In this document: positions 1 through 7,860 of the stretch, one piece after another | Numbering within the stretch: the stretch's first letter is position 1 | Layout: each line of letters starts with the position of its first letter | From: a bacterium | GTDB taxonomy: Bacteria; Desulfobacterota; Deferrisomatia; Deferrisomatales; Deferrisomataceae | DNA length: 64,000 nt | Reading direction: 5' to 3' | Assembly (NCBI GenBank): GCA_027021615.1 | Contig: JALUTY010000098.1 | Span: 1 to 64,000 of the forward strand | Position numbers and translations under genes: made by a program | The notes under the pieces: generated by a model | What the model was told of the DNA's origin: nothing | The model's input: only the letters and a program-made list of their open reading frames with translations | Databases searched by the model: none

Positions 1-52
1 CCCCCGAGGAGATCCGGGCCAACGCCGAGGTGCAAAGGGTGTACCTGGGAGG

Positions 53-68
<16 letters not shown>
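1..68 (+). CDS. livG: LivG, C-terminal end (partial)
   Basis: The reading frame entering from the left edge (first full codon at base 3) ends PEEIRANAEVQRVYLGGW and stops at 66-68. That tail is the typical C-terminus of LivG, the ATPase subunit of high-affinity branched-chain amino acid ABC importers. The next gene is LivF, the usual partner, and its start lies inside this end, as is common in liv operons. Only about 21 residues are visible, so the call rests on the tail motif and the neighbour. Confidence 0.7.
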
Positions 69-754
<686 letters not shown>

Positions 755-780
755 CCCCCCTCCAGAGGAGAGGCGATCGA

Positions 781-1236
781 ATGGTACACACCCTGCGGCG
801 CACCGTCACGATCTTGGGTCTCGCGGTCTGGTTCCTCACGGCAACGGCCGTGGCCGCCGAGGGCGGCCGATGCGCCAAGTGCGGCATGGCCCTGGCGGGG
901 CACGGCCACACGAGGTTCGAGCTCGTTCTGGCCGACGGCACCCGGGCGGTGACCTGCGGCGTCCAGTGTGGGCTGATGCTCGCGCGATCCCGGGGCGTGC
1001 AGCGGGCCTGGGCCACGGACTTCATCTCCGGCAAACGCATCGACGCCACCCGGGCCTGGTACGTGGTGGGGTCGGCCGCGGTTCCCGACATGGCTCCCGG
1101 CTTGATCGCCTTTGCCAGCCGGGAGGACGCGGAGAGGTTCCGGCAGGGGTTCGGCGGGCGGGTGCTGGACTGGGAGGCCGCCCGGAAGGCCTCGGAAGGC
1201 CCGATGGGCGCTGGGCTGGGGCACCGGTCGAGGTGA
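781..1236 (+). CDS. Exported NosL-like metal-binding protein
   Basis: A 151-residue protein with a hydrophobic signal sequence (about 1-26), then CAKCGM (31-36) and a second cysteine pair C59/C63. CxxCGM plus a later C-x3-C followed by a WYVVGS-type segment is the NosL pattern. NosL proteins are periplasmic Cu(I)-binding proteins first known from nitrous oxide reductase maturation. There is no lipobox cysteine, so unlike classical NosL this one seems cleaved or membrane-tethered rather than lipidated. It starts 27 bases after livF with RBS AGAGGAGA and begins an overlapped operon with an ABC transporter. No nosZ is visible, so a role in copper handling or in another metalloenzyme is inference. 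Confidence 0.75.
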   Translation: MVHTLRRTVTILGLAVWFLTATAVAAEGGRCAKCGMALAGHGHTRFELVLADGTRAVTCGVQCGLMLARSRGVQRAWATDFISGKRIDATRAWYVVGSAAVPDMAPGLIAFASREDAERFRQGFGGRVLDWEAARKASEGPMGAGLGHRSR

Positions 1237-1541
1237 GGCGCCAGGCCCCCGAGCCCCCCCTGCCCGGACGGGGCCTCCTGGTCCTGGCCGCGATCCTGGT
1301 GGGGGCGGCCCTTGCGGCGGTGCTGGGACCGGGCGCGACGGCGCCGGCGGGCGGATCGTTCCAGCGGGCGGTGGGAGGCCTGGGCCTCGGGGGCGTGGCC
1401 GCCCCCCGGTGGAGCTTCCACTCCCTCGACCCCCGGCTGGCCCCGTCCGACGAGACCCTGTGCGCCCCCCTTCCCGGACGGATCTTCCCCAACCCGGACG
1501 CATCCTCGGGGGTGGGTCGGTTCCCGGAGGCCCGGCGGTGA
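1233..1541 (+). CDS. Small membrane-anchored protein of the NosL/ABC operon
   Basis: A 102-residue product from a GTG that overlaps the previous stop (GTGA). It has one N-terminal hydrophobic helix (about 12-33), then a short polar domain with a single cysteine in a CAPLPGRIFP context and little else. I do not recognise the family. The four-base overlap on both sides, with the NosL-like gene and with the permease gene, supports real translation and joint function. The C-terminal part would lie outside the cytoplasm if the helix is an uncleaved anchor. Possible role: an accessory or substrate-presenting subunit of the following transporter. Confidence 0.6.
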   Translation: MRRQAPEPPLPGRGLLVLAAILVGAALAAVLGPGATAPAGGSFQRAVGGLGLGGVAAPRWSFHSLDPRLAPSDETLCAPLPGRIFPNPDASSGVGRFPEARR

Positions 1542-2686
1542 GCCCGCGGATCCGGGAGCTGGCCCTCATGGCCCTGGCCGACCTGGCCCGGCACACCTTC
1601 CGCACGGCCGTGGTGGGCGCGTGCCTGGCGGCCGCCCTGGTGCCCTATCTGGCCGGGCTGGCCATGGTGCGAGGGTTGGAGCGGGAGGCCCGGGTCTCCC
1701 TGGCCGCGGGCGCGGACCTGTACGTCACGGGTGAGGCGTTCGGCCGAACGAGGCCCCTCGACGCGGCGATGGCCGAGGCGATCCGGGCGGTGCCCGGGGT
1801 GGAGCGGGTGGCGGCCCGGATCACCGGGCGCGCGTACGTCGGCGGGGCCCTCGCCCTGGTGCTCGGGGTGGAGGGGCCCGCCGCCTGGCCGGCGGTGCCC
1901 CGGGCGGGCCGGGGGATCGAGGGGCCGGGGGAGGTGCTGGTGGGCGCCGAGATCGCCCGGGCCTTGAGCCTGTCTCCGCGGGATCTCCTCACCTTCCCCC
2001 GGGATCCCGCCGAGGTGTTCACCGTGGCCGGGGTCTTCCCCCCGGCCGCGGGCCTGTGGAGCCGGGATGCGGTGGTGATGGGCCTGGGCGATGCCCAGGA
2101 CCTGTTCGGTCGCCCGGGTCAGGTGACGGAGTTCCTGGTGTGGGTGCGGCCGGGGTTCGCCGACACGGTGGCCTCCCGCATCCGGGCCCTGAACGGCATC
2201 GGTTCGGTGCGCATCCAGGACCGGGCCCTGGTCGGGGCCCTGGTGGAGGCGGGGTACGGCACCAGCGGCGGGCTGTTCACGGCCCTGTTCTGGGCCGCCT
2301 TCGCCTGCTCGGTCCTGGCCATGTGGGTGGTGCTGGGGTTCTCGGCCGGGGAGAGGGGACGGGAGGTCGGCCTGCTCAAGGCACTGGGATGGTACACCGA
2401 GGAGGTGCTGGCCCTGGTGGCCCTGGAGAACGGGCTTTCCGCCCTGCTGGCGGCATCGGGTTCCGTGGTTCTCGCCTGGCTGTGGGTGGGGCCGGGAAGG
2501 GGGGCGTTCCTGGCGCCCTACTTCGTCCGGGGGCTGCCGCCGGTGCCCCTGGCGGGCCTTCCCTACCGGTTCGGCCCGGCCCTGCTCCTCGCCGCGGTGG
2601 TCCTGTCGGAGACGCTCGTGCTCACGGCCGCGCTCGTGCCCACGTGGCGCCTGGCCCGGCGGCCGCCCCTGGAGGCGGGCACGTGA
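1538..2686 (+). CDS. FtsX/MacB-type ABC transporter permease
   Basis: A 382-residue integral membrane protein with the FtsX-type layout: one N-terminal helix (about 18-45), a large extracytoplasmic domain, then three helices in the last 140 residues (near 255-280, 300-325 and 345-370). The LLKALGWYTEEVLALV segment after the second helix matches the conserved coupling region of MacB/LolC-type permeases. Such proteins work with a LolD-like ATPase as mechanotransducers acting on periplasmic proteins or lipids rather than as import channels. GTG start in a GTGA overlap with the gene before, and the same overlap with the ATPase gene after. By context it may act on the NosL-like proteins. Confidence 0.85.
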   Translation: MSPRIRELALMALADLARHTFRTAVVGACLAAALVPYLAGLAMVRGLEREARVSLAAGADLYVTGEAFGRTRPLDAAMAEAIRAVPGVERVAARITGRAYVGGALALVLGVEGPAAWPAVPRAGRGIEGPGEVLVGAEIARALSLSPRDLLTFPRDPAEVFTVAGVFPPAAGLWSRDAVVMGLGDAQDLFGRPGQVTEFLVWVRPGFADTVASRIRALNGIGSVRIQDRALVGALVEAGYGTSGGLFTALFWAAFACSVLAMWVVLGFSAGERGREVGLLKALGWYTEEVLALVALENGLSALLAASGSVVLAWLWVGPGRGAFLAPYFVRGLPPVPLAGLPYRFGPALLLAAVVLSETLVLTAALVPTWRLARRPPLEAGT

Positions 2687-3378
2687 TCCCGGTGCGGGCG
2701 GAAGGGGTGGAGAAGGTGTTCCGGTCCCGGGGCGGCCACCGGGTGACGGCCCTGGCGGGGGTGGGCGTGGAGGTGCCTGCCGGCGGGTTCCTGTTCGTGA
2801 CCGGCCCGTCCGGGTCGGGGAAGACCACCCTCCTGCACGTGCTCGCGGGACTCCTCCGGCCCGACCGGGGGGAGGTGTGGTGGGGGGAGGACCGGATCAC
2901 CGGGCTGCCGGAGCCCCGGGTGACCCGGCTGCGCCGGCGGCTCGCGGGGTTCGCCTTCCAGCGCGATCGGTACCTGGAACGGGCCCGGGTGTGGGAGAAC
3001 GTGACCGTCCTGCTGGCGGCGCAGGGGGTCGGCCGCCGGCAGCGGAGGGCCCGGGCCCTGGAGCAGCTCGGCCGCCTGGGGCTGGCGGACTGGGCGGACC
3101 ACTACCCGTGGGAGCTGTCAGGGGGGCAGCGACAGCGGGTGGCCCTGGCCCGGGCCCTGGTCCACGGGCCCGGCGTCCTGTTCGCGGACGAGCCGGCGGC
3201 CCAGGTGGACCCGGACACGGCCGGCCTCGTCGAGGCGGTCCTGCGCGAGGAGAACGCCCGGGGGGTGACGGTGGTGGTGGCGAGCCACGAGGCCCTGGGG
3301 GCAAAGCCGGGGGATCGGATGATCCGTCTCGAGCCCTCCGGCCGGCGAGGTGGTGCGGCGTGGCGTTCGTCCAGTTGA
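2683..3378 (+). CDS. LolD/MacB-type ABC transporter ATP-binding protein
   Basis: A 231-residue ATPase partner of the preceding permease. Walker A is GPSGSGKT (about 41-48) and the signature is LSGGQRQ. Walker B is followed by DEPAAQVD, where LolD-family proteins usually have DEPTGNLD, and the Q-loop reads FQRDRYLE. These are mild departures from consensus but leave the ATPase core intact. It starts in a GTGA overlap with the permease and runs 19 bases into the next gene. In this family ATP binding closes the cytoplasmic dimer and moves the permease's periplasmic domain. Confidence 0.9.
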   Translation: MIPVRAEGVEKVFRSRGGHRVTALAGVGVEVPAGGFLFVTGPSGSGKTTLLHVLAGLLRPDRGEVWWGEDRITGLPEPRVTRLRRRLAGFAFQRDRYLERARVWENVTVLLAAQGVGRRQRRARALEQLGRLGLADWADHYPWELSGGQRQRVALARALVHGPGVLFADEPAAQVDPDTAGLVEAVLREENARGVTVVVASHEALGAKPGDRMIRLEPSGRRGGAAWRSSS

Positions 3379-4331
3379 GCCGGTTCCTGTTCCTGCTCCA
3401 GGCCGTGGTGGCGGCGGCCCTGGTGGCGGCCGGGGCCGTGCGGGGCAGGGATCCGGCCCGGGGCGGGTCGTTGCTGCTGCTCGGCGGGATCGGGGCGATC
3501 GCGGTGCTGGCGGTGTCGGGGGGCGTGCTGTACTATCTCGGGCTGGCGGCCCGGGTCGGGTTCACCCCGGGGGCCATGTGTGTGTTCGGCGTGCTCCGCG
3601 CCGGCCCGCCGGCGCTCCGGTGGGTGGAGGCCGGATTTCCGGCGGTCCTGGTGCTGGCCGGGGCCGGCGCTGCCACCTACCTCTTGGAGCACCGGGCGGG
3701 GGACCCCACGAGCCGGACGGTGCGCGCCGTGCTCGCCGTCGGGGCCCTCGTGGCGTTGGCCCACGCCGGCACGGGGCTGTGGGCGTGGCAGCGCCTCCTG
3801 AACCCGCCCCCGGGGCAGGCGCTTTCGGTGTCGTGCTGTACGACCGTGTTCGACGTGGCCGAGGCGGGGTCGGCCGCCGTGGCCGGGGGAGGGTTCGCTG
3901 CGTGGTGGCTGTGGGGGAGCCTGGCCGCCACCCTGGGGTGCCTGGCGGGTCTGGGCCGGGGCCGGGGGGGCGCGGGGCGCGGGCTCCTGTGGGGGGGAGC
4001 CGTGCTGTCGGCAGGGACGCTCGCCGTTGCGGCGCCGGCCGTGGTGCTGGCGCGGTGGGCGCCGAGAATGATGGGGCTGATCGACCACCACTGCCCGTAC
4101 TGCCTGCTCCAACGGGTCCCGGCCGCGCCGCCGGCGGTGGTGCTGGCCGGTCTGGGCCTGGCCTGCGTGGCCTGGGGGGCCTGGGTGGCACTCGTGGGCT
4201 CGGTTCGCCCGGACCTGCGGGCCGAGGCCGTGCGGATGGAGACGGGGCTGGCCCGGGCGGGGCTGTGGCTGGTTCTCTCGGCCGCCGGGCTGCTGGCGGC
4301 GTACGCCCTGGGTCGGGGGAGCGGGCCGTGA
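3360..4331 (+). CDS. Polytopic membrane protein with a CPYC motif
   Basis: A 323-residue, very hydrophobic protein with about seven or eight predicted membrane helices. A lone cysteine pair in HHCPYCLLQR (about 243-252) sits before a helix, like the CxxC of DsbB/VKOR-type quinone-linked thiol oxidoreductases. Another CC pair occurs near 157-158. The fold cannot be assigned, but a membrane redox centre in an operon with two cysteine-rich NosL-like proteins suggests control of thiol state or metal transfer. GTG start inside the end of the ATPase gene, and a GTGA overlap with the next gene. No family name is claimed. Confidence 0.6.
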   Translation: MAFVQLSRFLFLLQAVVAAALVAAGAVRGRDPARGGSLLLLGGIGAIAVLAVSGGVLYYLGLAARVGFTPGAMCVFGVLRAGPPALRWVEAGFPAVLVLAGAGAATYLLEHRAGDPTSRTVRAVLAVGALVALAHAGTGLWAWQRLLNPPPGQALSVSCCTTVFDVAEAGSAAVAGGGFAAWWLWGSLAATLGCLAGLGRGRGGAGRGLLWGGAVLSAGTLAVAAPAVVLARWAPRMMGLIDHHCPYCLLQRVPAAPPAVVLAGLGLACVAWGAWVALVGSVRPDLRAEAVRMETGLARAGLWLVLSAAGLLAAYALGRGSGP

Positions 4332-4729
4332 GGGGCTGGGCCTGGCCGCTGGTGTTCCTGGCGGCGGTCGCCTTCGGGTTCGGCACCGGTCTTCGGGACC
4401 GGCCGGCAGGGCCGCGGTGCCTGCGGTGCGGCGCTCCTTCGGACACGATCGGCCGGGTGCGGTTCCTGCTGCCCGACGGAACGGACCGGGTGTTCTGCTC
4501 GATCCCGTGCGCACGGGCGGCCGGGATCCCCGAGGGAGCCCGGGTCCGGGTCACCGACGAGGCCACCGGCCAGGAGGTGGACGCGGACGCCGCCTTCTTC
4601 GTGGAGAGCGAGGCGGTGAGCGTGGCCCACAACCGCACCCGGATCCACGCATTCGCCCGCACGACCGATGCCGCGGCTCACCTCGAGGAGCACCGGGGAC
4701 GGTGGGTGCCCAACCCGTTCCGCAGGTGA
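4328..4729 (+). CDS. Second NosL-like protein, membrane-anchored
   Basis: A 133-residue protein with an N-terminal helix (about 5-20), then CLRCGAP (about 32-38), a VFCSIPC cysteine pair (about 58-64) and a DAAFFVES segment comparable with the WVVGS region of NosL. It lacks the methionine of the CxxCGM motif, so its metal site would differ from the NosL-like protein at 781-1236. It closes a five-junction overlapped operon (GTGA with the preceding membrane protein). A pair of complementary NosL-like proteins at the two ends of one transporter operon fits a donor and acceptor pair; that is inference. Confidence 0.65.
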   Translation: MRGWAWPLVFLAAVAFGFGTGLRDRPAGPRCLRCGAPSDTIGRVRFLLPDGTDRVFCSIPCARAAGIPEGARVRVTDEATGQEVDADAAFFVESEAVSVAHNRTRIHAFARTTDAAAHLEEHRGRWVPNPFRR

Positions 4730-4764
4730 GCCGGTCGGCATCCGGGGTGCAGAGGAGGTTCTGT

Positions 4765-5511
4765 GTGACGTCCGAGCCTGAAGAACCGGTCCTGTCGGCC
4801 GAGCCGGACCGCACGGAGGTGCTGCGTCTGCTCGGAATGCACCGCCGCCGCGGAGCGCCCGGGGAGGTCCTGCGGCGGCTGGACGAGCTGTGGGGCGAGG
4901 GGGTCTCGTCGCTCCGGCCCCGGGTGTGGGAGGTCGAGGTCCCCATCCGCGAGGTGGGACGCACAGGGGTGACCGTGGGGGACGGCGTGTTCCTCCGCAG
5001 CCGCCGGCTGGCCCGGGCCCTGGGAGAGGCGGTGCGCGCGAGGGTGTTCGTGGTCACGGTGGGGCACGGCCCCGATCGCCTCATCCAGCGCTGGACCACG
5101 CAAGGCCGCGTTGCCGACGCGTTCTTCCTAGACGCGTTCGCGTCCGCTGCCGTGGAGTCCCTGGTGGAGCGGTACTACCGCTCGACCGCGGAGCTCGCCG
5201 CCGGGCAGGGGCTGGGGGTCACGCTCCGGTTCAGCCCGGGGTACTGCGACTGGCCCGTGCAGGACCAGCGCAGCCTCTTCTCGTTGTTTCGGGACGAGGA
5301 CCTGGGGGTCTCTCTGACCGAGTCCTGCTTCATGACCCCGCGCAAGTCGGTGAGCGGGGTGTTCGGCCTGGCTCCGGCCCAGCCGGGCCGGGTCGGCCCA
5401 CCCCCGGCCTACAACCCGTGCGCGGACTGCGGCAAGCACGACTGCACCGCACGCCGGGCCGCCACGGCTACTCCGGACCCTCCTGCCCCCCTCGAAGGCG
5501 CAGGCCCGTGA
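4765..5511 (+). CDS. Stand-alone vitamin B12-dependent methionine synthase activation-domain protein
   Basis: A 248-residue cytoplasmic protein matching the reactivation (SAM-binding) domain of MetH. The diagnostic stretch is FSPGYCDWPVQDQ, then an LTES motif and MTPRKSVSGVFGL (about 153-198). In MetH this domain binds S-adenosylmethionine and helps re-methylate inactive cob(II)alamin. Stand-alone versions in anaerobes usually serve split MetH or other corrinoid methyltransferases. The last 35 residues add a CADCGKHDC cysteine cluster, possibly an iron-sulfur or zinc site, absent from E. coli MetH. GTG start with RBS AGGAGG eight bases upstream. Its 3' end overlaps the convergent btuF-cbiZ gene by 44 bases. 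Confidence 0.85.
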   Translation: MTSEPEEPVLSAEPDRTEVLRLLGMHRRRGAPGEVLRRLDELWGEGVSSLRPRVWEVEVPIREVGRTGVTVGDGVFLRSRRLARALGEAVRARVFVVTVGHGPDRLIQRWTTQGRVADAFFLDAFASAAVESLVERYYRSTAELAAGQGLGVTLRFSPGYCDWPVQDQRSLFSLFRDEDLGVSLTESCFMTPRKSVSGVFGLAPAQPGRVGPPPAYNPCADCGKHDCTARRAATATPDPPAPLEGAGP

Positions 5512-7471
5512 GCAGGGCGTCCAGGGCCGAACGGAGCACCGGGGGCAGGTCCGGATCGCCGGCCAGGGGCTCGAGCCGGGGCACGGGCCGGCCGGCGATC
5601 TCCGCGGCCACGGCCCGGCACTGGTCCTCGAACCAGGCCGTGTCCGTCACCTGGCCCCGCTCGACCCCGTCGGCAAGCGCCATGGCCCCCTCCAGGAACC
5701 CCGCGTACCGCGGGTCGAGGAGGAGCTCCTCCAGCTCCCCGAGCCGCTCGCGCCGCCCGGCCGGGTCCGGAGCGAGGGCCTGCACCAGGCGGTACGGCGG
5801 GATCCGGCGCTCGTGGAGGCGCACGAGCACGCTCCGGCCCGCCACGATGCCGTTCTGCCGGAGCACGGCCTCGCGCACTCCGGCGTACACCGCCCCGGCG
5901 ATGAGCTGGCCCATGCGGGTGTGTCCCCCGGCGTTGTCGATGGGCACCCCCCGCCCCTCCACCACGATCACGTTGTCCGTGCCCGTGCCCGTGGCCTGCC
6001 ACCGCCGGGGGCGGTAGGCGCTTCGCACGTCCAGGTCCTGGAGGGCGGCGGTCTTGGCCTCGGTGGCCGTGACCACGGCCCGGGCCATGGCCCGGGGCGA
6101 CAGCCGGGCGTTGGCCAGGAGCACCACGTTGATGGTGCCGGGCTCGTAGTAGCGGCCCTCGTCCCGGGAGGTGCGCACGGCGTTGGAGCGCACCCCGGCG
6201 GTCACCAGGGCCACCACGGCCAGGTCCCGGAACGACCGGCGCTGCACCGAGAGGTTCGCCAGGTCCGCGCCGGTGAACAGCAGGCTCGTGGTCCCGGGGT
6301 CGAGCCCCAGCACCCCGAGGGCGAGCCTGCGCATGTCCCCGAGGTCCAGGTGCCACGAGGGCGGGGGCAGGCCGTGGTTGCCCACGGTGGCCACCCCGCT
6401 CCGGGGTCCCTCCAGGGTGGAGAGCACGGCCATGGGCTCGGCCAGGTCCACCACCAGGGTCCGGTGGACCTGGTCCAGGATCCGGCTCTCCACCACCCGG
6501 GCCCGGGCCACGTATTCGAGCCCCAGGTCCAGGGGACGCTCGGAGACCACGGCGTCCGGGGCGAGCCCCGGCGCCCCCGGCGAGAACCGGTCGGGGTACA
6601 GGGCCGACGCGAGCCACGCCGTGAAGTAGCCCGTGTTGGTGGCGGCCCGGCAGGTGAGCACGCACGGGAAGAACCGGAGGCGCCCCTCCCGCACCGCCTC
6701 CACGTCCCGCCACCCGGGCCGGTGGAGCAGGCGCTCCAGGGGCTCCCGGTCCGTGCCGCACCCGTACACCACCTGGGGGTCGAAGGCCTGCCACTCCTCC
6801 AGGGTGACCGGCACCACGGCGCCGGTCTTGCCGAGCCGGGGCGGGACGCCCCCGGCCCGCCGGATGATCTCGTTCTGGAACGAGTCGTCCCCCGGGGTCA
6901 TCACCGCGTCCCGGCCCATGAACCGCATCACCCGGAGCCGCCGCTCCGGGGGGATACCCCCCACCCGGGCCTCCACCGCACGGAAGTACCCGTCGTTCTT
7001 GGCGATCAGCTCCTCGGCCTCGGCCTCCCGGCCGAACACCCGGCCGAGGAGCTCCAGGGTCTGCCGGGCCTCGGCCAGGGTCCGGGGCCCCAGCTCCGCC
7101 AGGGGGCAGCCCAGGCCGGCCAGGGCCTCCCGCAGGCCGCGGTGCAGGGGCGACAGGATCACCAGGTCGGGCCGGGCCGCGCGCACGGCCGCGGCCGAAG
7201 GGGAGGAGAACCCGCCCACCACGGGTTTCCCGGCCGCCCCGGGGGGGTAGGTGTCGTGCCACGTGACCGCCCGGAGCCGGTCGGCCGCGCCGAGCCGCAC
7301 GATCATCTCGGTGACCGCGGGCACCACGCACACCACCCGCTCGGGCGGGGCCCGGAGCACCACCTCCCGCCCCGAGGCGTCCTCGAACCGTACGGGGTAC
7401 GCCGCCAGGGCGGAGGTCGCGAGCAAGAGGGCGGCAGCCGCCCACGCGAGGGGTCGTGGAAAGCGAACCAT
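5468..7471 (-). CDS. Exported BtuF-CbiZ fusion: corrinoid-binding protein joined to adenosylcobinamide amidohydrolase
   Basis: A 667-residue protein with a clear signal peptide (1 to about 26, ending SALA). Residues about 27-330 are a BtuF/FepB-type periplasmic binding protein (PERVVCVVPAVTEMIV, WHDTYPPG, PDLVILSP). Residues about 340-560 are a CbiZ domain (VTAGVRSNA near 424, EPGTINVVLL, GTGTDNVIV near 499). CbiZ cleaves the amide linking the nucleotide loop to the corrin ring, so incoming corrinoids such as pseudo-B12 can be rebuilt; it is normally cytoplasmic. The remaining 100 residues are helical and unassigned. The start is ATG 7471, with RBS CCAGGAGGACCCC; an upstream in-frame extension lacks an RBS and would bury the signal peptide. 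It is the last gene of the corrinoid cluster. Confidence 0.87.
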   Translation of the reverse strand: MVRFPRPLAWAAAALLLATSALAAYPVRFEDASGREVVLRAPPERVVCVVPAVTEMIVRLGAADRLRAVTWHDTYPPGAAGKPVVGGFSSPSAAAVRAARPDLVILSPLHRGLREALAGLGCPLAELGPRTLAEARQTLELLGRVFGREAEAEELIAKNDGYFRAVEARVGGIPPERRLRVMRFMGRDAVMTPGDDSFQNEIIRRAGGVPPRLGKTGAVVPVTLEEWQAFDPQVVYGCGTDREPLERLLHRPGWRDVEAVREGRLRFFPCVLTCRAATNTGYFTAWLASALYPDRFSPGAPGLAPDAVVSERPLDLGLEYVARARVVESRILDQVHRTLVVDLAEPMAVLSTLEGPRSGVATVGNHGLPPPSWHLDLGDMRRLALGVLGLDPGTTSLLFTGADLANLSVQRRSFRDLAVVALVTAGVRSNAVRTSRDEGRYYEPGTINVVLLANARLSPRAMARAVVTATEAKTAALQDLDVRSAYRPRRWQATGTGTDNVIVVEGRGVPIDNAGGHTRMGQLIAGAVYAGVREAVLRQNGIVAGRSVLVRLHERRIPPYRLVQALAPDPAGRRERLGELEELLLDPRYAGFLEGAMALADGVERGQVTDTAWFEDQCRAVAAEIAGRPVPRLEPLAGDPDLPPVLRSALDALLTGLRLRGGQEGPE

Positions 7472-7531
7472 GGGGTCCTCCTGGAAAGCCTCGTCAGGCC
7501 CCTGTGGGTTGGGGCACTGGGGAAGGGTAAC

Positions 7532-7559
7532 TCCGGTCTCCGGTCGACGGTCATCGGTC
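7532..7559 (-). repeat. Heptamer array, 4 units (GACCGNN)
   Basis: Read on the minus strand, four consecutive seven-base units GACCGAT, GACCGTC, GACCGGA and GACCGGA lie 60 bases upstream of btuF-cbiZ. The same period-7 GACCGNN pattern recurs at 33427, 35450, 37310 and 57526, always between genes. Confidence 0.8.
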
Positions 7560-7718
7560 CCCGGTATATCTGCGCTCGTGACGGCACCGGCCTGCGGCAA
7601 CGTCAAGGCCGAAGTTGCTGTTTCGCAAACAGGCCGCTTCGCGGCCTACCGGAGCTGAATCCTGTCCACGGGTAAGGCCGCACGCGGCGCTCCAGTAAAC
7701 CCCATGCTCTCCGGACCA

Positions 7719-7834
7719 TGAGGAGAGGCATGGTGATGCCTAGGACGTGTGGGAATCCGGGAGGCTTTCAAGCCTTCTAGCCTTCCAGCCTTCCAGCCTT
7801 CCAGCCTCCCAGCGTCCCAGCGGGCCGAAGGCCC
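7719..7834 (-). repeat. Octamer array with flanking conserved block
   Basis: Seven eight-base units (AGCCTTCT, then three AGCCTTCC, AGCCTCCC, AGCGTCCC, AGCGGGCC) run from 7771 to 7826. The last unit leads into a GGGCCGAAGGCCC hairpin. On the other side lies a block containing a GGCATCACCATGCCTCT-like sequence in reverse, shared with 23525-23560 and, more diverged, 57145-57180. Confidence 0.8.
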
Positions 7835-7860
7835 CGAGTTCCCGGGAAAGGGGTTCGATC

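Larger units (their letters stand above)
7472..7860. other. Intergenic gap cobN/btuF-cbiZ filled with repeat fragments
   Basis: No gene is seen in these 389 bases. From left to right they hold the heptamer array (7532-7559), a stray end of the 190-bp inverted-repeat element (7676-7707, matching the right end of the copy at 33178-33363), and an inverted copy of the octamer-associated repeat (about 7719-7834). I looked for a second cobalamin riboswitch ahead of btuF-cbiZ and found no B12 box. The distal gene therefore depends on read-through from the riboswitch transcript or on an unseen promoter. Confidence 0.7.

Noticed and set aside
5468-7606. Long form of BtuF-CbiZ from 7606
   Set aside because: The extra 45 residues have no RBS, include repeat-derived sequence (the heptamer array) and would bury the signal peptide; ATG 7471 has a strong RBS.
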